Positions 10,201-17,807 of a stretch of DNA of 64,000 nt are shown in pieces. A program made the translations under genes and the position numbers. The notes under the pieces were generated by a model that searched no databases, had not been told where the DNA came from, and saw nothing but the letters and a program-made list of their open reading frames with translations. Origin of the DNA: CAZIAK01 sp964537035 (GTDB taxonomy: Bacteria > Planctomycetota > B15-G4); assembly GCA_964537035.1 (NCBI GenBank), contig CAZIAK010000021.1, positions 15,924 through 79,923 of the forward strand, written 5' to 3'. Each line of letters begins with the position of its first letter. Positions within the stretch are counted from its first letter, which is position 1.

Positions 10201-10472
10201 TCGATGCGGTGCGCTGCGCGGGGCCAGCGCGCTTTCGTCCCATCCTGCTCACTTCTCTGACCACCGTGGCGGGGCTGCTGCCCCTGCTCGTCGAACGGAG
10301 CCTGCAGGCCCAGTTCTTGATCCCCATGGCGGTGAGCCTCGCGGCGGGAGTGCTCTTCGCCACGGTGGTGACCTTGATCATCGTGCCAGTGTGCTACCTG
10401 ATCTTGCACGACCTGCTGGGCCTCTGGGGCCACGGGGATCGGTCCCCGAGCGTCAGCGCAGAAGGGGCGTGA
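7296..10472 (+). CDS. RND-family efflux transporter (AcrB/HAE1-like)
   Basis: A 1058-residue inner-membrane proton-driven exporter of normal family length. It shows the duplicated 6+6 membrane topology: one segment near the N-terminus (VAANMLMWLILIGG), then two blocks around 340-480 and 870-1040. Charged residues sit in membrane helix 4 (GIVVDDAIVVGENVYSEM), the proton-relay region of the superfamily. Porter domains occupy the two large loops. The opening (DVDTGMITVTVEFRGASPAEVE) is typical of pumps in the HAE1/NolG branch. It is the last gene of the operon and its 3' end overlaps the convergent EEP gene by 20 bases. The substrate is unknown, though the HAE1 branch usually exports hydrophobic compounds. 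Confidence 0.93.
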   Translation: MKGAIAWFAEHRVAANMLMWLILIGGMITAPIVEQEVFPDVDTGMITVTVEFRGASPAEVETGICIKIEEAVEGVDGIKTISSRAVQNLGTVTIEVLEGEDEREVLDDVKAAVDTIDTFPLEAEKPLVQEFELGLQVINVSVSGAAGERAIRRMANQVRDELLAIGGITRVRLAAVRPFEISIEVSEESLQRWGLSFDEVAQAVRTQSLDLGGGVVKTDGGEILFRAQAQAYEGADFASLVLRTRPDGSRLLLGDVAAIIDGFEDTGQASTFDGLPTAMIKVYRVGKQQALDISDKVQAYVREASLRMPEGVELTTWRDEARVLRGRIDLLVENGRVGLALVFLTLALFLRLSLAFWVTVGIPISFLGALWLMPVMDVSINMISLFGFIVALGIVVDDAIVVGENVYSEMQGGKPGLAGVLTGVNGVSTPVLFAILTTIAAFAPLLTIPGVMGEFIAQLPMVVVPVLLFSMVESLFILPAHLRHLKVGVPLARWNPLRLWEVVRSIVNKALRFVIERAYEPVLHWALRWRYLALSVGLSVLVVMGSLLGAGKIRFVFFPQVEADNIVAWLTMPQGTPSSVTAEAIAVIDGAARELADELEEEWGQPMVRHVLASVGGQPLAEGQSRGFGNVGNFSGAHLGEVNVELRPAEDREVRSEDLVNRWRELTGALPDTVELDFAAIAYSTGSAIDIQLTGHDVDELRELSAELQARLRNYPGVYDLSDTFRAGKQEMRLSLSAEGEAAGLTLVDLARQVRQGFYGEEAQRVQRGRDEVRVMVRYPEEQRRSLGDVEAMRIRLADGRQLPFSAVAVAEPARGDATIERTDRRRSINVTADVDTSLGDPNAILAEVVAEDMPVLLEGHDGVNWSLEGEQREQSDTVGGLLRGFLMSMVLIYALLAIPFQSYAQPAIVMVAIPFGIVGAIAGHLLLGMDVTIMSLFGVVALTGVLVNDSLVLVDFINKSRERGLPLVDAVRCAGPARFRPILLTSLTTVAGLLPLLVERSLQAQFLIPMAVSLAAGVLFATVVTLIIVPVCYLILHDLLGLWGHGDRSPSVSAEGA

Positions 10473-11190
10473 GGTCGACCAGCACCGGGCGATGATCGGA
10501 GGCGCTGCGGGCCAGCTCCAGTCTTGATCGCAGCATGTGGTCGAAGCGCAGGGGCCCACGAACGAACACGCGGTCGAGCGCTCCCACCGGCGCCCAGGCC
10601 GGGAAGGTTCGGACCGCCTTCGCGCCGACGCCGGTCACGCATTGAAAACCCTCTCGTAGCAGCCGGCCGGTGGGGAGCGCTCCCGCCCAGTCGTTCGTGT
10701 CACCGGCGAGGATGACGCGACTGCGTCGAGCCAGGTGACGGAGCGGGCGGGCGGCCAACAGCTTGCGCACCTGCAGCCTGCGCTCCATGCCGGAGAGGCC
10801 CAGGTGCGTGTTGAACACATGCAGCACCAGGTGGTGTCCCTTGTAGGGCACGCGCAGCTCGGTGTAGAGCGCCGAGCGCTTCTTCTTGATCGACACGGTG
10901 AGGTTGACGTTGGTCTGCCGCACGATGGGGTAGTGGGACAGGGTCGCGTTGCCGTAGCTGCCGTGAGTGAGCTTCACGTTCGCTGCGAAGGCGTGGTGGG
11001 CGTAGCCCAGGCGCTCGGCGAGTTCTTCGGTCTGATGGTGGCGGTGGCTGCGGGGCACCCCACGATCAACCTCTTGCAGGGTGAGGATGTCCGGGCGGTA
11101 GTGCTGGATCAGGGCCACGATGCGCTCGAGGGCGTAGCGTCTGTCGACTCCGCCGATGCCCTTGTGGATGTTCCAGGTCAGCAGGCGCAT
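10453..11190 (-). CDS. Endonuclease/exonuclease/phosphatase-family protein
   Basis: A 245-residue EEP-superfamily metal-dependent phosphodiesterase or phosphatase. The motifs appear in order: LLTWNIHKGIGG (Asn metal site), LQEVDRG (catalytic Glu), FNTHLGLS, LAGDTNDW (Asp-x-Asn) and SASDHRPVLVDL (catalytic His). The short, soluble form with no signal peptide and the GIGGVDRRY start resemble small EEP proteins seen next to cardiolipin synthase or phospholipase genes. The substrate may be DNA, a phospholipid head group or a sugar phosphate. It starts 15 bases after the SGNH-TPR gene and is probably co-transcribed with it. Confidence 0.88.
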   Translation of the reverse strand: MRLLTWNIHKGIGGVDRRYALERIVALIQHYRPDILTLQEVDRGVPRSHRHHQTEELAERLGYAHHAFAANVKLTHGSYGNATLSHYPIVRQTNVNLTVSIKKKRSALYTELRVPYKGHHLVLHVFNTHLGLSGMERRLQVRKLLAARPLRHLARRSRVILAGDTNDWAGALPTGRLLREGFQCVTGVGAKAVRTFPAWAPVGALDRVFVRGPLRFDHMLRSRLELARSASDHRPVLVDLTPLLR

Positions 11191-11205
11191 GGAGCCCTCA
11201 TGGGG

Positions 11206-13428
11206 TCAGCGCCCGCCCGGTGCGGCGAAGCGGCTGCGGGTGCGCCCGCGCTCCAGGTCTTGCCGATACCGTGGGTCGTCGGGGGCCAGCTGCACCGCCC
11301 GCTCCAAGCTCTGTACGCCCTCGTTCACCAGCCCCAGGATGGCCTGGGCCAGCCCGAGGCGGTGCCAGGCGCTGGCGTTCTCGGGGTCGCCGGCCACAAC
11401 GATTTCGTACTCGATCAGGGCTTCATCGACCCGCCCTGTCCCGCTGAGCAGAATGCCCAGGTTGAAGTGTGCGCGCAGGGATCCCGGGTCGACCAGCACG
11501 GCGGTGCGCAAGACCTGCTCAGCCTCTTCGAGCTCTTTGTCACGGAGCAGCGAGACGCCCAGCTGGTTGAGCGCGTCCACGTGCTGGCTGTCGAGACGCA
11601 AGACCCGGCGAAACGAGTTTCGGGATTCACGACGCTGGCCCCAGGCGTCGAGCACGATGCCCATGCCGAAGTGGGCGTCGGTGTGCTCGGGGTCAAGCTG
11701 CAAGGTCTTTTCGAAGGCCAGCGCCGCCTCGTCGAGATGGCCCATGGCCAGCAGGGTCGTGGCCAGATTGGCCTGGGCTTCAAGGTAGTCGGGGTCGATG
11801 TCCAGGGCGTCGCGGTAACTCTGCACTGCGCCCTCCAGGTCGCCGTCCAGGCGCCGGTAGTTGCCGTCTTGCCACAGGCTCATGGCGTCGCCGCCCCCGG
11901 AGAGGGCCAGGGCCCGTTCGGTGACGACCCGGGCCTCGCCTTGCTTGCCGGCCCAATCGAGCACGGCGGCCAGGCGGGCCAGGGCGCGCACATGGGCTTC
12001 GGTGTCGACCGAGTCGAGCACTGCCGCCTTGGCAGCGGCCCGGTTCTCAGGGGTCCATTCTGCTGAGAGGGTGAGCCAGCCTGCTGTTGAAAAGGTGTTG
12101 ATCAATGCCACGGCGAGCTGGCGGTACAGATCAATCGTCATGTGCACGTGGTCGAGAAAGAGGTCCGCCCCGGGGAGGGGGGCACCTGTGGCCTGGCGGG
12201 CCTGCTCGCCCACCTGAGCCTCCCAGTCGAGGTACGGCACCGCGGCGGCCATGGCGGCCTGGGCCACGATCTCGCCTACCTGGGAGGGAGCTCGCAGGGG
12301 CACGATGTCTTCGTCCCGGGCCCGGCGCAGCGCCTCGGTGGCCTCTGCGAAGCGCCCGCAGGCCAGCAGGGATCGGCCGTGCTCATACAAGGCCAGGGCA
12401 TGGCGCGGATCATCGGCAGCCGCGGCAGCGAGGGCCTCGGCCAGGTCTGGCCGGGCCAGCTGCTGCTCATCGAGGCCAGCGACTCGTGCCAGAAGCTCGT
12501 CGATGGCTCGGGCCCGCTGCTCGGAGACTCCGGGGCCATGTGCGCTCTTGAACGGCCGGCAATCGATCAGCTCTGAGGCGGGATTGACGAAAACCAGCTC
12601 TGCACCTGCCTTTGAGGCTAGATCTGCCATGCGCGCCAGATTCAGGCGCATGTGTGCAAGTATCGAAGCTGCCAGCTCATCGTCCCGCGAATAGGCGCCC
12701 AGGCCCACGCTGTGGTCGAGCAACGTCTCGACCTCTTCGGGCAGCAGGCTGCCCCCGGTCGGTGGGCCAGGTGAGCTGAAATCAGGGCCGGCCAGGCGCT
12801 GGGCCCAGCGAAAGAGAGCGCTGTTGTGCAACAGGGAGCCTGCGGCGAGCCAGCCCTGAGGGGTCTCTCTCAGGTCGCCGTAGGTGCGCTCTTCGAGGAA
12901 CTCGTTGTGACCGGTGTAGATCACGAAGATGTCGGGAGCGTAAGCCGTAAGCTCCTCCATCACGGCTGCCACCCGATAACTGGCGTAGCTCACCCCGCCA
13001 GCGTTGATGACTTCCCATTGCTGGTCCGGGTCGGCGAGGGGCAGCAGCTCTCGTAGCCAACCAGCGAACGAGGTGGCGTCATCGTAGGGCCGGCCATAGG
13101 TGGTCGAGCCGCCCAGGCAGAAGACGCGCACGGTCTGGCTCGCTTTCTCCACAGAGAAGCGCTGGGCGTTGAAGTGATCCCGCTTGTACGGGGCGGTTTC
13201 CATGAAGTTGCCCGTCGTGTCGGGGACGAACAGCGGGCGGCTGCCGTCAAAGCCCACGAAGGGGTCGGCCTGCGTGGGGGCCGGGGCCAGGCCCGCGGCG
13301 CGCAGGCCAAGCTCAGCCAGTGCGAGCACCGCCAGGGCCAGGCCGAGCTGGCTCAGCAACCGTCGCCAGCGGGGGCTGCGTTGACGACGAGGCGCGGAGA
13401 TGTGCTGTCCAGGCGCGGAGCCGGTCAT
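11206..13428 (-). CDS. Membrane-anchored SGNH hydrolase with TPR repeats
   Basis: A 740-residue fusion. A basic N-terminus precedes one membrane segment (LLSQLGLALAVLALAELGLRA). The SGNH/GDSL-like domain shows block I as FCLGGSTTYG, block II as INAGGVSYASYR, block III as YTGHNEFLEER and block V as DHVHMTIDLYRQLA, so Ser, Gly, Asn and Asp/His are all present. The C-terminal 250 residues are at least five TPR units (for example AVQSYRDALDIDPDYLEAQ). The same layout occurs in planctomycete and delta-proteobacterial proteins of unknown function. It may deacetylate or esterify an envelope glycan, with the TPRs recruiting partners, but this is inference. I chose the ATG at 13428 just before the basic stretch. 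Confidence 0.82.
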   Translation of the reverse strand: MTGSAPGQHISAPRRQRSPRWRRLLSQLGLALAVLALAELGLRAAGLAPAPTQADPFVGFDGSRPLFVPDTTGNFMETAPYKRDHFNAQRFSVEKASQTVRVFCLGGSTTYGRPYDDATSFAGWLRELLPLADPDQQWEVINAGGVSYASYRVAAVMEELTAYAPDIFVIYTGHNEFLEERTYGDLRETPQGWLAAGSLLHNSALFRWAQRLAGPDFSSPGPPTGGSLLPEEVETLLDHSVGLGAYSRDDELAASILAHMRLNLARMADLASKAGAELVFVNPASELIDCRPFKSAHGPGVSEQRARAIDELLARVAGLDEQQLARPDLAEALAAAAADDPRHALALYEHGRSLLACGRFAEATEALRRARDEDIVPLRAPSQVGEIVAQAAMAAAVPYLDWEAQVGEQARQATGAPLPGADLFLDHVHMTIDLYRQLAVALINTFSTAGWLTLSAEWTPENRAAAKAAVLDSVDTEAHVRALARLAAVLDWAGKQGEARVVTERALALSGGGDAMSLWQDGNYRRLDGDLEGAVQSYRDALDIDPDYLEAQANLATTLLAMGHLDEAALAFEKTLQLDPEHTDAHFGMGIVLDAWGQRRESRNSFRRVLRLDSQHVDALNQLGVSLLRDKELEEAEQVLRTAVLVDPGSLRAHFNLGILLSGTGRVDEALIEYEIVVAGDPENASAWHRLGLAQAILGLVNEGVQSLERAVQLAPDDPRYRQDLERGRTRSRFAAPGGR

Positions 13429-13775
13429 GGGCGTGGTGTTGAGGGGCGAGGATGATGTCGACGTCGTGGATGCAGGGTAGCACTCGGGGAGTGCGAAGGC
13501 TGAGTGATCGACGGGCCTGTGACGGCTGGAGTTTCGTGGTCGAACGCTTGTAGGGCCGGGTGTATCTTGTCCCCCGGACAGCTGATCGCACGTGGTCCAC
13601 GCGTTCGATCTCTCGTCTTTGGGGCCCGGTGCTTCATGGTCAGTCCCACCGCGGAACATGGCGGGGCGCAGGTGGCAACACTGAGCCCCTGTCATGATCG
13701 CAGGCGAGCACAGAGTGCCAACGCCACAGCCCACAGCAACGACCCACGCCAGCCCCGTAACGCTCAGGTAACACC
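13429..13775. other. Intergenic region between divergent genes
   Basis: This 347-base spacer separates the SGNH-TPR gene from the dynamin-like gene. It must hold both promoters. I see no convincing -35/-10 pair, hairpin, repeat or small coding frame with a ribosome binding site. Confidence 0.5.
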
Positions 13776-15998
13776 ATGAAGACGCTGCTCTCCCAGTTCT
13801 GCGACCAGTTTGACGAGGCCGTGCGCCCCCTTCTGCAGCCCATGACCCGGGCCGCCGACACCCTCAATCAGGTGTCCGAGAAGGCCGACGTGAAGTCGCT
13901 GCTGCCCACCGTGCTCGACGTGCGACACCAGCTGTCGAGTCTGGCTGACAAGGTCGCTGAGCAGAAGGCCTACGTGCTCATCTTCGGCCCGCTCAAGAGC
14001 GGCAAGTCCACGCTCATGAACGCCATCTCTGGCGCCTATGTGAGCGAAGTGACGACCTTGCCCGCCTACCCGTGCATGGTCTACGTGAGCGACGACGACA
14101 AGAAGGCCTTCACGGTCACCCGCTACAACGGTGAGACCCAGGACTTCTCCGACATGGACTCCATGCGCACGCTCATGGAGTGGGCCCACACCGAGCTCGC
14201 CGACCGCCTGCGCGAGGTCGAAGCCCGGGGCGAGACGTTTGATCCCCAGGTGCACATCCCCCAGGCCATTCGCCGGGTCGACGTGAGCCTGCCGGCCAAC
14301 CACCTGGCCAAGTCGAGCGCGTCCCTCGTCGACACCCCAGGCCTCTACACGCGCATGAAGTTCGGCTACGACCGGCTGACCCGCGAGTTCCGCAACACGG
14401 CCGCCAGCGCGATCTTCGTGGTCAAGACCGACAACCTGTTCTTCGAGCAGGTGTTCGCCGAATTCGAAGACCTGCTGAAGATGTTCAGCAGGGTCTTTCT
14501 GGTGGTGAACATCGACTCCACCAAGCGTGACCTCTACCCCGATGGGCGGTTGGGCCCGAGCATTGAAGGCGAGCACCCCGACCGCATCATCTCTGCCTTC
14601 GAGAACCTCTCGATGACAGCGCCGCTGAAGAAGGCGGTCGAAGACGGGCGACTACGCATCTACCCGGTCGATCTCCTGCAAGCCGCCAGCGAGCGCATGA
14701 GAGACGTGGACGACGAGGCTCGTGATCTGGGCGTGGGTGTGGCTGGCTTCTACACCTTCCTCGATGACCTGAGCGAGTACCTGAACAGCACCGACTACCT
14801 GGTGGCGTTCCTGGGTGACAGCCTGCGCCACGCCTGGTCCCTGGTCACCGAGCTCGAAGGTATCGCCTCCCTCGATTCCGTGCAGCATCTCGAGCAGACG
14901 ATCACCGAGCTGGTGGGAGAGAAGCGCAGCCACGAGCAGCGCAGCGAGGCGTTGACCCGACTGGCCGAGACGCCCTGGGCCAACTATTTTGGCAAGCTCG
15001 GCGAAGATCTGTCCTCCATTGCCGCTGGGCGCATCGAGAAGCTCCGGGAGTCGACTTCCGACAAGATCGCCGATGCGGTCGATGCCTGGTTTGAAGGGGA
15101 CGGCTCCTTCGAGAGTCTGGTCGAGGACGAGCTGCAGCCGGTGTTGCAGGCCACCCGCGACGATCTGGTGCGCACGGTGAGCGATGTGCTGCAGACCGTG
15201 GCTGGCACGGACACGGCTGGCAGCAATCCCACTCACGAGGTCAAGAACGACCTGGCCACTGTGGGCATTCGCATGGGCCGGGTGGGCCGGGCCTGCATGA
15301 AGATCATCGACCCGGTGAAGGGGCTGGCCGAGGCGCGACTCTCGGTGTCGACCCAGATCGTGCCCATCAAGCGCGGCTTCTTCGACTACCTGTTCCTGCG
15401 CCGCATGCCCGCCATGCAGAAGCGCATGTTCGGCCCGGACGGGTCGCCCAATCAGCCGGTGAGCCGCCAGGTCAAGGGGCGCAAGCTGGGCAACGTCGCC
15501 CGTGAGGCTCTGCAGCATGGGTTCGAGGTGGCCTTCAATGACTACCTCAACGGCGCTCTCGACCATCTCTCCACCCATGTGCTGAGCCACTACGTGGAGA
15601 CCCTCCGTCGGGGACTCAAGGGCGAGCTGCGCAAGCTCAAGGACGCCACGACGCTTGAGCACGCTGCGGTCGAGCGCCGGCTCAGCGAACTGCAAGAGGT
15701 CAGCACGTCCCTGGCGACTCTGCGAGATGTGGTGGGGTCCACCAACGAGAGCCTGGCCCTGCTCTCCCAGCAGTACGGCGAGACCGACCCAGCGCTGCTG
15801 GAGCAGCAGCTCGTCGCCGACGAGAATGCAGCAGCCGAGTTGGCCTTGGATGACGTGGCTGAGTTGCTCGACCCCGAGCAGATCGAAAGCGACGAGGGCG
15901 AGTTCGGCCTGGAGGACGACGTCGACGCGGCTGTCACCACCGAAGAGCCCGCTGACTCGGCGACCGACGATGAAGAGGCCCACACCACTGCAGGGTGA
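13776..15998 (+). CDS. Dynamin-family GTPase
   Basis: A 740-residue bacterial dynamin-like protein, a large GTPase that remodels membranes. The G1 P-loop is GPLKSGKST at residues 71-79, a switch-I Thr is likely in VTTLPAYPC and G3 is DTPG at 186-189. The usual G4 motif (T/NKxD) is not obvious; VVNIDSTKRD is the nearest match. The rest is mostly helical, with basic and hydrophobic segments around 500-600 that could form the membrane-binding tip, and ends in a strongly acidic tail (DEGEFGLEDDVDAA). Bacterial dynamins often occur in tandem pairs; this one is alone. Its role may be membrane repair, vesiculation or phage defence. Confidence 0.85.
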   Translation: MKTLLSQFCDQFDEAVRPLLQPMTRAADTLNQVSEKADVKSLLPTVLDVRHQLSSLADKVAEQKAYVLIFGPLKSGKSTLMNAISGAYVSEVTTLPAYPCMVYVSDDDKKAFTVTRYNGETQDFSDMDSMRTLMEWAHTELADRLREVEARGETFDPQVHIPQAIRRVDVSLPANHLAKSSASLVDTPGLYTRMKFGYDRLTREFRNTAASAIFVVKTDNLFFEQVFAEFEDLLKMFSRVFLVVNIDSTKRDLYPDGRLGPSIEGEHPDRIISAFENLSMTAPLKKAVEDGRLRIYPVDLLQAASERMRDVDDEARDLGVGVAGFYTFLDDLSEYLNSTDYLVAFLGDSLRHAWSLVTELEGIASLDSVQHLEQTITELVGEKRSHEQRSEALTRLAETPWANYFGKLGEDLSSIAAGRIEKLRESTSDKIADAVDAWFEGDGSFESLVEDELQPVLQATRDDLVRTVSDVLQTVAGTDTAGSNPTHEVKNDLATVGIRMGRVGRACMKIIDPVKGLAEARLSVSTQIVPIKRGFFDYLFLRRMPAMQKRMFGPDGSPNQPVSRQVKGRKLGNVAREALQHGFEVAFNDYLNGALDHLSTHVLSHYVETLRRGLKGELRKLKDATTLEHAAVERRLSELQEVSTSLATLRDVVGSTNESLALLSQQYGETDPALLEQQLVADENAAAELALDDVAELLDPEQIESDEGEFGLEDDVDAAVTTEEPADSATDDEEAHTTAG

Positions 15999-16033
15999 CC
16001 CTGCGATCGCCGTCCGACACGCACCAGGCGGGG

Positions 16034-16054
16034 CGGGCTGCTTGAGAGAGCCCG
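16034..16054. terminator. Candidate bidirectional terminator hairpin
   Basis: A 6-bp stem, CGGGCT with AGCCCG, and a 9-base loop in the 62-base gap between the convergent dynamin-like and HD genes. There is no long U tract on either side, so this rests on position and stem only. Confidence 0.35.
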
Positions 16055-16060
16055 ATTCGC

Positions 16061-16633
16061 TCAGATCGGCTGGCCCAGCAGGCCGAGCTCCTTGCCGTGG
16101 GGGCGAAGTGCGTCGATGACGAACTCGATGTGGGGTCTCAGCTCGACCTCGAGCAGTGCGACGCCCTTGTGCACCTCTGGCCGCTCGACCTTGGCGGCGA
16201 AGCCCTTGTTCTTGAGCTTCTTGACCACGCTCTTGGACGTGAGCTCAGCGATGCCACCCGGGCGCACATGGCAGCAGGCTCCGATGAATCCAGTCAGCTC
16301 ATCGCAGGCCAGCAGGGCCTTGTCGAGCAAGGAGTCGTAGCTGACTCCCCAGGCTGTGTAGTGGGCTGAGATGGCGTGGGCGATGGGTTCGCAGTCGCCC
16401 CGTTCTCTGAGCCAGGCGACGATGCGCTGAGGGTGTTCGTCGGGCCAGCTCTCGTAGTCGGCGTCATGGAGCAGCCCCGCCAGGCCCCACTCTGCGGCGG
16501 CTGACGGGCCGGGACCGTAGTGGCTCGCCGCAGCGATCATCACTTCTTCGACCGCCCGAGCGTGCCGGCGCAGAGCTTCGCCCGGAGTCCATTCGCAGAG
16601 CAGCTCCCAGGCCTGGTCACGGGACAGTGGCAT
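16061..16633 (-). CDS. HD-domain phosphohydrolase-like protein
   Basis: A 190-residue protein with an HD-type metal site: His in LRRHARAVE (residue 24), the HD pair in LAGLLHDADYE (56-57) and a further His in AISAHYTAWG. The family hydrolyses phosphate esters or nucleotides. The compact single-domain form resembles small HD hydrolases annotated as HDIG proteins; the substrate is unknown. The C-terminal part (KSVVKKLKNKGFAAKVERPE) is basic. Its ATG lies three bases after the stop of the thioredoxin-like gene, so the two are co-transcribed. Confidence 0.82.
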   Translation of the reverse strand: MPLSRDQAWELLCEWTPGEALRRHARAVEEVMIAAASHYGPGPSAAAEWGLAGLLHDADYESWPDEHPQRIVAWLRERGDCEPIAHAISAHYTAWGVSYDSLLDKALLACDELTGFIGACCHVRPGGIAELTSKSVVKKLKNKGFAAKVERPEVHKGVALLEVELRPHIEFVIDALRPHGKELGLLGQPI

Positions 16634-16636
16634 CGG

Positions 16637-17686
16637 TCAGCCCGCCCCGCCCCGATACTCGTCGAGGACCTTCTGAAAGCCAGGGCGACGCTCGTCGGTG
16701 GCCATCTCGACGGCACGTTGCTGGAGCATGGCGGCCATGACCGCGTTGCCTCGTCGCCAGTGCACTCGGGCCAGGGTGTCGAGCACCTGGGGGTCACGGT
16801 GCTCGCCCAGTTCGTTGGCCTTGGTGGCGGCCACAAGGGCCAGGTCGAGTTCGGTGGCGCTGGGCTCGCCCTCACGACCGGGAGCCACGATCTCCCAGGA
16901 GAGCCAGTTGAGGGCCGTGGCGTCCTGGCCCATGGGGCCGCGGGTCGCCTCGAGGGCATAGCTCAGGGCCTCCTGCCAGCGGCCGTCCTTGCTCATGGAT
17001 TGGTAGGCGTACACCGCGTAGTAGGCGTAGGCGTCATCAAGGGCGACCAGTTCTTTGGCAGTAGCCGCGGCGTCGGCAAAGCGGCCGGCTTTGAAGGCCT
17101 CATGAAACTGGCTCTGCAGCGGCTTGGCAGACTCTCTCAGTGCGGCTTCCCGTGCGGCCTGCTCAGCCCAGGCGACCCGGTCGAAGGTGCCGTCGAGGAT
17201 CTCCTTCAGGGCCTCGTCCATTCCGGCCATGGGGTGGCCGATCCAGCTCAAGATGCCGCTGCCATCGACGATCATGGCGGTGGGGAGGCCCTTGCGTCCT
17301 GCCGCTTTCATGAACGCGTCGGCGGTCTTGGCGTCGATGTCCTCGGCGATGGTGTAGTTCATCGCCTCGCCGCGCTTCTCGACGAACTCGGCGGTGGGGG
17401 TCATCTCGGGACGGGGCCAGATGGCCACACCGATGATGGTGACGCCCTCTGCCAGGCTGTTGGCCAGCGCGTTCACGTGGGGGATGGAACGGACGCAGGG
17501 CCCGCACCAGGTGGCCCAGAAATCGAGCACGTACACCCGGCCGTCGCCGAAACCGGGCACGGGCTCGCCCTTCAACCACTGCACATCGCTGAGCGCCGGG
17601 GCCGCGTCGCCCACCTCGAGGTCGGGGGCAGCGAGGGTCGGTGCCGCGACCAGGCAAACCAGGGCCAGGGCGAGAAGCGGGCGCAC
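16637..17686 (-). CDS. Secreted TlpA-like thioredoxin with C-terminal helical repeats
   Basis: A 349-residue exported thiol-disulfide protein. The signal peptide is RPLLALALVCLVAAPTLAA. A TlpA/ResA-type thioredoxin fold follows, with YVLDFWATWCGPCVRSIPH (redox Cys 61 and 64) and the cis-Pro loop KGLPTAMIVD. The C-terminal 180 residues are Ala-rich helical pairs like TPR units (FADAAATAKELVALDDAYAY), an arrangement common in planctomycetes. It probably reduces or oxidises periplasmic protein thiols; the TPR-like part may choose the partner. It is the first gene of a pair with the HD protein. Confidence 0.88.
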   Translation of the reverse strand: MRPLLALALVCLVAAPTLAAPDLEVGDAAPALSDVQWLKGEPVPGFGDGRVYVLDFWATWCGPCVRSIPHVNALANSLAEGVTIIGVAIWPRPEMTPTAEFVEKRGEAMNYTIAEDIDAKTADAFMKAAGRKGLPTAMIVDGSGILSWIGHPMAGMDEALKEILDGTFDRVAWAEQAAREAALRESAKPLQSQFHEAFKAGRFADAAATAKELVALDDAYAYYAVYAYQSMSKDGRWQEALSYALEATRGPMGQDATALNWLSWEIVAPGREGEPSATELDLALVAATKANELGEHRDPQVLDTLARVHWRRGNAVMAAMLQQRAVEMATDERRPGFQKVLDEYRGGAG

Positions 17687-17807
17687 GTGATCTCTCCAGC
17701 GGTGGGGAGGCGGTGGATGGGCTGGGCCGCCCGGATGGAGGGAGTGTAGCCCCAGTGTGTTGCGGAATGGTGGCAGGGCGGCGGTGGCCGGTGCAAACTG
17801 GGGGGCG

